DNA of 64,000 nucleotides from Atopsyche davidsoni. Its lineage: Eukaryota > Arthropoda > Insecta > Trichoptera > Hydrobiosidae. The stretch covers positions 12,129,501 through 12,193,500 of the forward strand of contig JAILWY010000018.1 of NCBI GenBank assembly GCA_022113835.1, in the 5' to 3' direction. Position numbers and translations under genes: made by a program. Under the pieces are notes generated by a model. That model searched no databases. It was not told where the DNA came from and saw only the letters and a program-made list of their open reading frames with translations. Shown here piece after piece: positions 52,197 to 64,000 of this stretch; position 1 is the first letter of the stretch, and every line of letters starts with the position of its first letter.

Positions 52197-52266
<70 letters not shown>
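52197..52266. repeat. (TA)35 microsatellite
   Basis: About 70 bp of uninterrupted TA, close to the right end of the hammerhead foldback. Confidence 0.95.
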
Positions 52267-52268
<2 letters not shown>

Positions 52269-55200
52269 TAAATAATACTGATTTAGTAGTTTAGATAATT
52301 TAATTAAAATTTATCAAAGATATCAGATATGTTTATAATTGTATAATATTTTTTTTATACAATTCGAAATACCACTTGTACGGAAACTGCTATAAATTTT
52401 TAAAATAATCAAATCATTAACAAAAATAATCACATGACATTATTTTAGATCGAATTACTTTGGTTAAGTTAGTTAGTTTAACGATGATCTCTCCGACAAC
52501 AACAATTTATGTAACTATATCTCCCTCTCAAATCTCCTAAGTTTCACTAAATAGCACGAAATCTTGAACTCTTACTAAGCCTCCCCACAGGGCCATTTGA
52601 AATGTAGATATATCGCTTATACTCAAGTTCCCTAGGCCTAACCTAGGATATTTATTCGAATGTTAAATGAGGCTAGACCGTTGAAGATAAAGGTGCTTAT
52701 GAAAGATTTTATCAATGTTGTTCGTGAGCTGCAGTCGACAGCAAATACAATAAAACATAATAACAAATTTCTCTCTTAGATCGAAAAAATAGTTTTGAAG
52801 ACGACAGCTAAATATAGAAAAATCATATTAAAAAAGTAAAATAGTTTTAAAAATATCAATTAAAACTCATCTATAGAAGTATTTGTTGTTTTTGTAGATG
52901 CAAAGTTGTGCCAAAAATTATCAGAATTAATAAAATAACACCGTACCACGCTAAAGAGTGCTGTTGAACCGAACGTTCAGTAGTTGTACTGAACATGTAT
53001 GCATGTCGCTGAAAACTACTACGTTCAACGTCACACACTGCTTGGTTACCATTTTAAGATTTGCTTCCTAGGTTTGAGAGCTTTAAAACAATGTGTGTTT
53101 TGTTTTAATATAATATAACAGTGATTAATTTTTTTTTTGCTTATTCAGCTTATAAATATTAAAAATATATATTCTAAGTCTTTTTCTGCACCTTTTTTGA
53201 TCAAGTACTAACCAAATTCTCATAAACCAAAAAAAAAAAAGATTAGAAGTTCTTGTTAAAAAAATATTGACATTGTTAAGACATGGCAAGTCCATGATGC
53301 CATATCGAAAGCTTGTGCCTTAACTCCCCGCGCCAAGAGGCGAGATTTCACTCCGCGCGTACTGTTCCGTGTCGTTGAGCATATTTTCTTTCTCTTGTCG
53401 TGGCAACTTGTCTCAGCAGATGTCACGTTTCGGGCAGAGGGTCCTTTTCTTCCCATCTATTATTTGTTTCTCGAAGGTTTTTTGGAAGGAATTTACGGCT
53501 ACCGCACCTCGTGAGACTTCAGACGAAGCATCTGTTGACTGTAAACAACGCCCGGAGTGCGTATCGGTATGTGATGTTGGAGCTCCCCACATTTTTTTTT
53601 ACCGATATTATCAATTGAATAAACTGTATAAAACCTGAATTAAATAAATATTTTTTTGCTTAGTTTATGAATGTTAAAGGCATAACGAGACTTTCCAACT
53701 CCTGATCAGTGGGAGTGTGGTGAGAGTAGAGCAAAAATGGTGTTTAGTAAAATCTTCACGGCTTAGTGGCGATAATTCTCCGATGTTATTTTTCTTTGGG
53801 AATATTTCACATTATATAAAGAGTAAACAAGTATGACATGAAAAACTGGACGTAGCTAAATGTTTATATTGAATCATTACAATAAATACAATGACTAGTC
53901 AGAGTTGACTAGAAATCCCGCGTGAACAACAGACGAAGTAAAGTATATGAGATTTGTCAAAGGTGTATTCTCTGACAGTTTTGTTTTACCTTGTTCTGGG
54001 CAATTTGATTAAGTTCTATTCTATTTGCCACAGTATTACTTCAGATTCGTTGTGACTGGTATAAAATGGAAAAAATCTCTATCCGCGGCAATCTCTGTGA
54101 ACAAAGTACTATTGTTCTCGTTTTTCTCTCGTGTTTGGTATTTTTAGAGCAACGAATTCGATTTAATTGCCGTAGAAATGGTGTAAAAATGTAATTTATT
54201 AAGAAATAATGTGAAATTTTTATGTTAAAATTGTTATCAAATAGCTTAATTTTTTTATGACTGTTAGAAATAAATTGAAATAGTTTATTTTAGTTATGGA
54301 AAGTAAAAGTGGTAAATATTTTGGATATAAACATGGAATTTAAAGTTTTTTAGATTATAAAAGGTTATTGATTTTTTTAATGGAAAATACATATAATTTA
54401 GTGAAAGTTAGTTCACTCTTTAGTGAAAATACATATAATTTTCTAAAAGACCCTTTAAAATAAATTTACGACAAAATTTAACGGGCAATTAAAACAATGG
54501 TCATTATTTTCAACTCATTATTATTTTTATGCATCCGTCTGCTTGATAAAATATATACAGGTTACTTGTGAATTAATTTCGTATTAATAATATATATATA
54601 TACAAGAACTTACAATATATATTAACAAAAAATATATATTCGGTGTATTCGGTTAAGGCAATTATGTGAAAAAATGGAATTCAAATGCGAGGTAAATATA
54701 GAGGATAATTATTGTAAAGTAAGGGAAAAGTAACAGACAGAGAAATAATATGAGATCTTTCGGTTAAATTAATTTACTTGCGCCGTCACTCATCAAATAT
54801 TTAAAGGTGCGCAATGTAAAGGTGAAAGGACTCGACTGACCCTGCGGTCTAACGTCTAATATTTTATGATATCTCAAATTTTATAAAATGTGTTATTATG
54901 GATTATTATATTGAATAATAAGTAATATTTCAAGTATTTTATTTTGTGATACAAAAGTATAATATTTTAATTATAATCTTTATTGGATGAAAGTTAGAGG
55001 AGTTGTAATGGATCGATTGAAAATTACAAATATACTTTTAATGAAATTAAAGCAAAATTAACTTTAAAGAGTTAAAAATAAGTTTTATTTAATAAAAATG
55101 GCATTTTTCATTTAAGCTTGTGAAGCTCTCACAGTCATGATCAAATTTTTAAGAGAAAAAAAAAACTTGGACGCTTCCCGAGATGCAATGCATAGATAAT

Positions 55201-57047
55201 GAGGTCTGAAGAGGAGTTTTTTTATAAGTGAAGGATTTACCCGTTATGGTTATTTAATATAAATCACGCTTTAATTACTATAACTTAATTGTTTTTGATT
55301 GTTAAATACCTAGAAGTATTTAATATGTTTTAAGAGTTAAGATATATGTGATATGCATTTACCTTCGATATTTTTTAAAAATATGTTAAGACGTTAACAT
55401 TAAAATATGAAAACGGGAACGATATAATTTATGTTTATATATATATGTTACCACAATTTTTTTTAAATTCATCCAAATATATTTATTCCAGTGATTAAAT
55501 CGTATCCTGTTCAGATCATTGAACTTCGTCCGTTTACTTCGTAAAATTTGCGATTGCCTGCAAGTGACATATAATAATAAAAAAATCTGTTCACTTCATA
55601 GGTTAATCATATAAAACAGGAGGCTTTTTGTGCCTCTATTGCCTGGTCATGTATTTCTCTACTCCCTAAAACTGTCATGGCCGGTCTGTTTACAGGCCTG
55701 GCGTCTGAATTATGAGAATGTTTGCGCTGTTTTTGCCGTTTTCCTGTTGGCTTGTCTGCCTTACGATATTGTCTTTGATTTTCGTTTCGAGGAATCCGAA
55801 TTGAAGCTCCCGCCTTGAATAATAAAATCGGAAATTCAACTTTTGGGTATTCATAGAAAATTTACGAACTTGCAATCAGTGCTTCGGGAAATAAATACCT
55901 GTCAAGTAGTTTGATCATGATGAACGGTTTTTAATTAAAATAAATGACGAACTTGTTTTTGCTTATTACTTTTCAAAACACTTGTTTATTGGTTGAGATG
56001 TGGTTTATTTCCCCAAAGAGATTTGGAAACATCACATTAAGATTATCTCAATAACTATCTAATCTCTAAACTAAGAGTTGCAAGCAAATGCTGTAGATAG
56101 GCGACAGAACTTTTAAGTACCTGCTGACACATTCAAATTTCTTTACTTTCTTGAGTACATTGATCTGATGACAAATGTCACAATGTTGATTTTTTTCTGT
56201 GCATACGATGAAGCGATTATTTAATGATGATTCAAAAAATGAAATCCCTATTCAAATAAAAATCTCGCAAGCCAATCGAATTCCATAAAAACATATTATA
56301 TTCGTTCAAATGGGATTCCAACACCTCGGCCATGAACGTGCGCCCAAAGGGTAGTACGCTGTAAGTTTACAGATATGTAGGTACCGCCCCCCCGGTCCAG
56401 GACCTGGGTCTGGGGTCCAAGGTTAATCCTCAATACGCAGGGCCAGGACCCTAAAAATCTGTGAATAAAGTGAGAAAGGGTACGCCTGAGTGAGATGTAA
56501 AAGTAGCGACAATATGTGAGGTCTTTGTTCCGTCGCTGCGATAGAGACCGCTGGATCAATTCAATTTTATTACAACATCAATACACCTAAAAAATGGTGT
56601 TAAATATAACATCGTTGAAAACTCCAGTGACTAGGGTTAACTATACAAATATACATAAATATTCAAAAGCGTCGGACATAATCACGATCATTTTATTATT
56701 ATTTTTGGTAACAGTAAAATTATGAAACCATACAATTCACACTACTCAACGAGTATATAAACTAAAATACTTGGGCGTTTCTGAAAATCTTACATTTACA
56801 ATAGATGCATCGTTCGCGAGAAAAATTGCGTGACTTTCTACTATTTTGGGAAATGTGTGTACGTCATTGGTGCTATTTACGAACTGTATGATCCAAATAA
56901 AACCGAAAGCTCACGTAGCTAGACCAGCGTCATTTTACTTCACGAGGAACTTAACCGTCTTTCTGTTTCTTTTGCTTATCTTTATAGTTTCTTTGTTGAT
57001 TCAATAGAGTATCTATCTGAGTGACTAAGGTAAATAAATACACACAC

Positions 57048-57115
<68 letters not shown>

Positions 57116-57117
57116 AC

Positions 57118-57157
<40 letters not shown>

Positions 57158-58440
57158 TGAAAAATAAAAATAAAAAGTTTTATGGTAAAAATTATGACCA
57201 CAGATTTCATAGAAAATGCACACCATAGATGATACTATCTTAATTGGATCAAAAAGTTTGTCTCAAATACAATGAACATATATAACATATTTGTGTTGTA
57301 TCAAAATCAATGTTTACTGTTATATCTCCCTCTTTCGGCATGTAGGTAGTCAGCATTTTGATTAATACGCCGGAGCCAGGCAAGGGTAGTAAGTAGGTTT
57401 GAATAAATCGGCTTTGTAGTTTGATCCATCTAGTTATATCTTCCTTCTTACCTGACATCCAGGGAGATTAATTATTCCAGCTGAGGACCCACTGCGAGAA
57501 CATCCTCTAATTGAAACTCCAAATTTTGAATTTGATCCACAATAGTAAACAAATTATTGTTTCTACCTAAATGTTAAGGCTTTATTCAATACATTATTTG
57601 CATATTAAAATTAACTGGATTTATTGAAATGGGATATGTAAACATTAACTGTAATATAATATTGAATACGTTTTCAATTTAAACCGATTACAAAACAACT
57701 AATAATAGATTTATACAAGCGATATTTAATATTTTAAAAATATTTGTAACCTTAAACCGTTTTTAATATTAATAATTTTTTTGTATACTAAAATAACAAA
57801 AAACACTTCAAAATTCATTTTTCTCGAATTGGTTTTTGAATTTGTGTCATCAGGTATTAACATCTCGGGTTCGGTCTTTTGGAAAATTTTATCTGCAGCT
57901 GTCTCTTTCTTTACCCCGGAGAGTTAACCCAGCTGGAAGGAGACATCGGCAAGCAGCACGTGCTGGTAATGGGAATCCGTTCCCACGGATATATGGTGCC
58001 GGTTGACTAAGTGGCTGTTTTTGTTGTTGCATGGAGTTGCCCGCCTCTTGTGGTAGACTTCTTTGTGTTTTCCAAAGTCTACTCAGATCAATTTTTTTAA
58101 TTTGTAAAAACTTTTTGCATAATCATATTCAATTCGATGTAAAATGTTTTAACTACAAGATTCATTTTTTTATTTCTAAATTTAGAGATACATAACTAAC
58201 CAAAATATTGCTCCAACTTATATACGATTTTTGTTATATGTTTGATTTTCCAAATCTAAAATTTGAGCGACACAATTCTACTGCTAGGAAAAATGAACTT
58301 ATTTTGCTTCCTGAATTTAAATTTGTATCTTTACAATACGATTTTACTGATGATGGAAAATTAAATCAATATACGTTTAAATGTTTATGGTTAAAAATTT
58401 TAAACAATATATAAATTGCATTTTTTCTTGTTGAGGGACA
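52267..58440. other. AT-rich noncoding DNA, no gene supported
   Basis: Probably still intron of the receptor-like gene. GC-richer islands at 53280-53600, 56330-56540 and 57900-58060 have short frames on both strands with no recognised domain. The frame from about 53257 to 53515 (plus strand, no ATG, containing KACALTPRAKRRDF) is long for its context but unassigned. A large TA repeat lies at 57050-57155. Confidence 0.4.
57050..57155. repeat. (TA)n microsatellite with one interruption
   Basis: Two long TA tracts separated by TGTATACG at about 57111-57118. The long Tyr/Ile frames read from both phases are repeat artefacts. Confidence 0.95.
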
Positions 58441-58527
58441 AGGCATTTGATTGGTGAAGATCCATTATTGTAATGATAAAAAGTAACTTTGTATTTTTGT
58501 CTTCACTTTGAGTTTATTAGAATTATT

Positions 58528-58573
58528 TGCATAACTAGTTTCGACCCTATACACCGGGTCATCATCAGATGCA
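58528..58573 (-). ncRNA. Hammerhead ribozyme, Penelope-like-element type
   Basis: Minus-strand order: TGCAT (stem I, 5' side), CTGATGA (core), T, GACCC, an 8-nt loop, GGGTC (stem II), GAAA (core), CTAG (minimal stem III), TT, ATGCA (stem I, 3' side). Both conserved core blocks are intact. Stem I (5 bp) and stem II (5 bp) pair perfectly. The very short stem III with self-complementary ACTAGT is what is described for hammerheads of Penelope-like retroelements, which are thought to act as dimers. Predicted cleavage follows the GTT, between 58533 and 58532. The single extra T between core and stem II is a deviation from the textbook form. No reverse transcriptase is present, so this is a fragment of an element. 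Confidence 0.7.
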
Positions 58574-58602
58574 TGACTAATCATGGATCTGATGATGATG
58601 TT
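58550..58602. repeat. Short inverted repeat around the hammerhead 5' end
   Basis: TCATCATCAGAT (58559-58570) is mirrored by ATCTGATGATGA (about 58587-58598), with a 16-nt centre that includes a partly matching ATGA/TCAT. The inverted arrangement puts a second CTGATGA on the plus strand, but without stem II or GAAA. It may be the junction of two element fragments. Confidence 0.6.
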
Positions 58603-58694
58603 ACAAAATCATTTTTAATTTATTAAAAACATGTTATGGAAACCCACAAAAAAATATTTGGTGTACATTCAAAATTATCAAAATATTTTTTCTT

Positions 58695-58969
58695 AAATTA
58701 ACGAAAACTTTATTATGTGATTAAGCACATTTTTTCATACATTGAAAACGATTAAAGAAAACTCTCAGAAAATATCATCGTGACTTGTGTGAGATTCGAA
58801 CCCACATCCGAATCTCACACAAGTCACGATGATATTTTCTGAGAGTTTTCTTTAATCGTTTTCAATGTATGAAAAAATGTGCTTAATCACATAAACATAC
58901 TAATACCTGCATGGGTAAATAAAAACGCATTCTGATTGACATTAATCTAAATTAAGAAAACTTTATTAT
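58695..58969. mobile_element. Insertion with ~20-bp flanking repeats containing a perfect palindrome and a tRNA-type B box
   Basis: Flanks AAATTAACGAAAACTTTATT (58695-58714) and AAATTAAGAAAACTTTATTA (58949-58968) are direct repeats differing by a one-base indel, like a retroposon target duplication. Between them lies a palindrome with 86-bp perfect arms (58713-58798 and 58809-58894) and a 10-nt loop. Reading the minus strand across the loop gives GGGTTCGAATC, matching the RNA polymerase III B box (TpsiC arm). This suggests part of a tRNA-derived SINE that was inverted and duplicated. No A box was found. Confidence 0.55.
58713..58894. repeat. Perfect palindrome, 86-bp arms, 10-nt loop
   Basis: The left arm starts TTATGTGATTAAGCACATTT and ends GAGATTCG. 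The right arm is its exact reverse complement. The loop is AACCCACATC. No mismatch was found by eye. Perfect identity implies a recent origin or ongoing conversion, or an assembly/library artefact. Confidence 0.85.
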
Positions 58970-61900
58970 TAAATTAGTTTATGAGGTGAATTTTAGAGTT
59001 CTATAGAATTTTTTTTCAACTTGCTGACTAACCTGTGACGATATTAGTTCAATGATGCGACTCAACCAGGAAAAAAGTCAGTGTTGGGGTAGTGATTGTT
59101 TGAAACTGAGATGGTTGGAGCGTCTGTTGAGATATTAAACCAGCTATTTGAAACACCAATATTATATTTTTAAATTGACACTCGACGTATCTACGCTAAG
59201 TGGTGAATATTTATTAAAAATTCAGTTAAGTGTTAAACGAGAAGCTTTACCAGGTTCAGCTGAGAAAAATTCAATAACCTAGCACACTTTTCTATTTTTC
59301 TTCCCATCTTCTTTTCGATCCCGCTCGAAGTCCCGAGGAGTTTCTCTGAAAGATGGACAGAATACTCACAGGAGCTCTTGAAAAAATATGAATGTGAATT
59401 TAACTTTTAAAATTTCAGCGTTAAAATTCAGCAAAATTCTAATGGAACTATAAATTATTTAATTTAGCTATGAATATTCATTATGAAACTATTCTATAAG
59501 TCAGATATAATGTGGGTAGAATTTTTGAATTATATAGTAATTAAGTAATAAGTAAAGTAACGCGTTTTTGTTAATTAACATTTATTTAACTTTTACGAGA
59601 TTAATTTATTTATACGATTGAAATAACTTACATGAATAAAATATAATAGTATACTTATCCTCATTCTATTTCAATATCTTCTCAATACATTTTTATTAAA
59701 TGAAAAAAGAACAACTTGTTTTATTATATCAACAGCATTAAATATATATGTATATAATATTTTTATTCCATATTATAAACTATGTCTTATAGATAAAATT
59801 TATTCAACCTTAAGTACTTTTCTCAAAAAACTGGATGAAACATTTAGTATTCAATATATATGGGTAGACAGAAGTGTTTTACCTGAATTAACATTTAATG
59901 CTAAGGATCTTAAACAAATTATCTAACCGACTAATTCTGTTGGTACATAGATCTATGTTTTATATTTATAGCCTCGTTGTTTGATTCAAATTCCTTCTTC
60001 GCAAGGGATGTACTTGCCTATATCAAACTCTGACGTACGAAGGTCATGGGCGACTCTAGATTAACTACAACCGCTCCTCCCCTGACACCCTGTCTCTCCC
60101 ATACACCCCTGGCGCCGGCTGTATCGCCTGCGCAGAGCACCTCCATAACGTAGATTCGTCCTAAAAGTATATTGTTAAGCTGATTGATGTTACTAAAAAA
60201 ATTAATTAAATTTTTTTAACCTTTCATTTTAATAAATTGCTTGAATCTATCACACCGTTGAAATATTTTAACAATTAAAATACATTATTAATTATATTTA
60301 AAATTAAATCTTCTATAAAATATGTTAATGAATACGAATACTTAACAATCGTTTATCAGTCTAAGTTATAATTTTTTTATGTGAATTTTTAGAGAATATT
60401 CATATATTTATATTTTTTTATGTTATAATTTAATTTCTATATGGCTTCTTTCGGTATTTTCTAAAACGACTTATATTTTATAATATTTCCGACAATACGT
60501 TTATTTAGGCTTTATAATTTATAGCGGATATCTTCTTAGATCCATATGATCGAAGGTCGCGCGTCATCCAGTAGCACATCTCAAGTTCCGCTGAGACTGT
60601 CACCCCCCTCCCTATTTTTGGTCCCGCCCCTCGCCCCTCGCCCCTCGCCCCTGCCCCTCGCCCCTTGCCACCGACCCCCACCTCTCAGCCCTGGGGAGGA
60701 CTCCAGCGAAAATGAAAGCTCCACGATATTTCAGTGAGATTGCAAATAAACAAGGATCCAAAACGCTCATTATATTTTGTATTACGACAGAGGAGATATA
60801 TAAACAATAAAGGTATTAAAATAAATAAAGTGTATTTAAAAGTTTACATTTATTTTAGGGGACATAAAATACCATAAATAACTCTTTTGTTATTGAAGGA
60901 AAAATGGAAGTTGTTGTTTCGAGTAAAATACTTTAGATTAGTGTATAATATTTGTAGAAAAACTTTTATAAAATTATATTTTAAACTCATTTTCTCTTCC
61001 TGACTTCAAAAAACAAGAGATCTCGTTATGCATGTATATTATTTATTTATGATGTCATTTTACTTATAATGGTTTGCAGATATTTTTTTATGTACACATA
61101 TATTTATCTTAATAATGCTTTAACTAGCTTTTCAGTAAATATCTAGTTCTCTAATTCAATGAACAGATGATTAATTATTATCTTTATATTATATTTTTAA
61201 TTATATATATTATTAATAAAGTAATTTTAATTGAAAACCAATAATTGAAGCATAATACATTTTCAGGAAACAAACATATACCTCTGGACTTCAACTGTCA
61301 TATTTAATCGAATTTTAATTTTTTTTTTGTTTTATCGGTTAAATTATTATTGAAAAAATATATACTTTCTCTAATTTAGGTGTGAAAAATACGTAATGCT
61401 ATTTATGTTATGTGTATTCCCATAATTTTATTCTAATAGTTAATTCAACATAATGAATATAGATATTTATTAATTTGTATGTTTCATTGTTTACAAGTGG
61501 AATAAATTATAAATAATGACGTTTTACTGTACCCGAGGATCAAAGTTAGTACTGTGCGACAGTTATGAGAACACATAACTCTAGGTTTATAGTCTCAAAC
61601 TAAAGTATGTAACACTACTTATTATTTTATGATACTCTCGTAAGTTTATGACAAGCTTACATAAAATAATATTTCTTTAATAAATAGTTATTATAAATAT
61701 TTATTTAATCAAAATAATATATTTATAAATAAATAAAATATTGAATTTTAGAAATAGGAGATTGTGAACAAAAAGTTTATTTTAGAATTTATGTTTAATT
61801 TTTTTTTATATCCAACTTTGTTTGAAATTAAATTTTCCTCAAATATTTTCTCCATAAAATGTTAAAATAATTAAATCTAAAATGATCAAAGACCGTAGTT

Positions 61901-64000
61901 TGTTATAAATATTTCTTTAACGTTACTTGTTTATCAAGCCTTTGCTATTTTAGTCTGCCTTACGGGTTTAGACATACCTGAAATTCTTGAATTCTCCCCT
62001 AAGCATCCTTTATAGTTCTCTAGAGGGTGCAAACCACCTCGGCACACCCCCGCCCTCCCATTAACCCCGCTGAGATGGTGGTGACATGAATTATTATACC
62101 TTTATTAACTTACTACTGTTGCCATCTACGGGGAAATCGTTTTTTGCCAATTACGATTAAAATACCGGAAAATGTTTAGTCTTTCAAATTTGCTTATGAA
62201 CAAAAAAAGCCTTTTTTTTTTCAAAACAATATTTTTGCTATTTAAATAAGATTTTTTTTACATGGACAGTATTGCAAGGTTATAATAAATTATGGTTGGT
62301 TTTTAGTGGAGGTCTACCAAGTTGAATTAGTGTTAACATTTCATCTCATAACATAGAGTAAAAAAATTCACAGCCGATAATTAAAAAATCTGTAAAAATA
62401 ATTTACAATCGAAAACTTTCTTTGTTAACTTTCATGTTTTTAGTTTCAAATTTTTTCACATTTCAACGGAATAACCGTGCTATTTGTAATAATAGCACTT
62501 TTTTATATACTTTAAAGCAACAAAAATACAAAAAATACAAAATACAGCAGCATTTATTCTTTCGATAGATCATTTAAAATGTTACTATATAGAATTATCT
62601 CCAACCCCTAAAACATGGTGCATTTTATTCTAGTATTTCTTTTAGACCTTCTTTTTCGTTCAATATTAATAAGACAGAGTATTATTAAAGATCAGAATTC
62701 TACAAAAATATTATTATTTTAAAACCCATTAACCTAATATTTTTTTAACCAATACAGTTATTATTTGTAGGTTTTAGCTGATATTGCTGAATGTGGATTT
62801 CATTTTTGATATTATTTACGATCACAAATAACGTATTTTCTGAAGCGAATAAGAAAAATAATATAAGTTTATTTAGGTTCTGAGACTATGACCTCTGACC
62901 CTTTCAACACCTATGACGTAATACCCTTCGACCGGACATGCGACTTGCCGATCTGCGAGAGGAAATTCTCTGTCTCTGTATGTCTATCTAGCTTTCACGA
63001 TAATGCTTACAGTAGATTTTCACCCGGATACTTCCAATTTTTCTCTTTCTAAAGAGAAAACACTTTTTCTCTTTACTTGATAAAGTAAATAAATGACGAC
63101 AACATGATAAAGAACAATTGGCAACTGCAGTTGAAGAAACGATAGTCATAATACATTTACTTTTTAAAACCTTCTATGTAAAATCGAAAAGATATCTTAC
63201 ATTTACTACAAAAAAATGGATACACTAATATGAATTTTGATTATTTTTGTAATATTAAAGTTTTTTACAACTTTATTAGATAAATAGTATCAATAAACAA
63301 TAAAGATATTTGTATTTTATTTATATAACACTTTTTACTGTAACACGTATAATGATTTGAAGCAGTTTATATTATAATGTAATTTCTTTAAATATCTGCG
63401 CAATAATAAACCATATACAATATAAACTTGGTTACTGGTTGACTTGTGTCACTGGTGTGTGCTATTTTTGAGTTATTTGATTTTTATTTTATTCGATAAA
63501 TAAATTATTTTTAAATTGTAATCCAAGTCAATCGATAATTGAATTAAATTGAACAATCTGCATGCGGAGCTTCCAATGGTCCTCCGTTTGAGCTGACGTC
63601 CATTGACTTGATCAAACGAACTACCCTCTGCATCCCCGCGGTGTAACTCTGACGAGTGGCTTTCCAAGTATAAAAGCATCCGCTCGCCGAGTATTTTTGA
63701 CCCAAATGTAAATGATCACCGACTAAGTTTACTTTGAATTTTCCAAAGCTTCGTATTTACTGGGTGAACTTATTTTATCGATTATACTTGCTAAAGAAGC
63801 TAGCAAGAAAATTTGCGACAGGAGGGATGCTTGGCGTCAGGGAAATATGAATTTTATATAAATTCTTTTTTTAGGACATTAAAAATTGGATCATTCATTT
63901 ATCCTTATACTGACTCAATTTTGCGAGACATTTACTTTATGACAGTCGATGTATAAATACTTTTCTCATCTTTTATTATATTATAATATTAAAATGTAAT
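58970..64000. other. AT-rich noncoding DNA to the right edge, no gene seen
   Basis: Only short frames, none recognised. It includes the C-rich minisatellite at 60600-60680, GC-richer patches at 60060-60150, 61985-62090 and 62885-62965, and a 10-bp-arm hairpin at 63039-63060. The next exon of the receptor-like gene was not found here. Confidence 0.4.
60623..60664 (-). repeat. CGCCCCT minisatellite with G-quadruplex potential
   Basis: Six CCCC runs (60627-30, 34-37, 41-44, 48-51, 54-57 and 61-64) are separated by 2 or 3 nt, in a heptamer tandem array with one unit shortened to six. The minus strand therefore has six GGGG runs with very short loops, a textbook intramolecular quadruplex pattern. 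The proline-rich frame at 60546-60737 reads through it and is not a supported gene. Confidence 0.85.

Noticed and set aside
56951..57226. 91- and 61-codon Tyr/Ile-rich frames
   Set aside because: They are translations of the TA repeat.
57932..57976. Candidate next exon of the receptor (CCCAG, an LEGDIGKQHVL frame, then GTAATG)
   Set aside because: The acceptor lacks a pyrimidine tract next to the AG, and the peptide does not resemble the expected part of an ANF-receptor domain.
58786..58820. tRNA gene suggested by GGGTTCGAATC
   Set aside because: Only a B box is present. There is no A box, acceptor stem or cloverleaf, and the motif spans the loop of a palindrome.
60546..60737. Proline-rich 63-codon frame
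   Set aside because: It reads through the C-rich minisatellite, with no splice or start support.

Overview
This is AT-rich eukaryotic DNA from an arthropod, most likely an insect and plausibly a moth or butterfly. The case rests on long introns, short GC-rich coding exons in a very AT-rich background, two insect-type arylalkylamine N-acetyltransferase (aaNAT)-like genes, a Helitron with the 5' TC / 3' CTAG structure common in Lepidoptera, and Penelope-like element debris carrying a hammerhead ribozyme. The species cannot be named from sequence alone. There is no sign of bacterial or organellar DNA.

Three protein-coding genes can be supported. The first is a plus-strand gene, of which two coding exons lie in the window: 18430-18674 (signal peptide and start of an extracellular domain) and 43382-43562. 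They join in frame across a 24.7 kb intron and continue past the right edge. Its composition and layout fit the amino-terminal domain of an ionotropic glutamate receptor, perhaps NMDA-type, but that identity is tentative. A probable 5' UTR (17781-18429) lies behind a good 3' splice site and carries several upstream ORFs; the last of these overlaps the main start codon.

The other two genes are complete GNAT-fold acetyltransferases on the minus strand, nested inside that intron: one of 252 aa (28524-27010) and one of 244 aa (41451-34718). Each has four coding exons with the same intron phases (1, 0, 2) and a 196-nt last coding exon, so they are tandem paralogues. The 244-aa protein keeps the acetyl-CoA loop (RGLGIA). 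The 252-aa protein has RGMSIS there, losing both small residues of the motif.

The rest is intron and intergenic DNA with mobile-element remains. These include a ~0.6 kb Helitron (3720-4316), a 212-bp inverted-repeat MITE with an 8-bp target duplication (11682-11893), three dispersed copies of a Penelope-like fragment (13.7, 47.7 and 51.9 kb), a 200-bp foldback whose arms hold decayed hammerhead motifs (51953-52154), and an intact-looking hammerhead ribozyme (58573-58528, minus strand). There is also a perfect 86-bp-arm palindrome with a tRNA-like B box at its centre (58713-58894), a 289-bp foldback (29481-29769), several long (TA)n and (CA)n(TA)n(TG)n microsatellites, and a C-rich heptamer minisatellite with G-quadruplex potential on the minus strand (60623-60664). 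No tRNA, rRNA or CRISPR array was seen.
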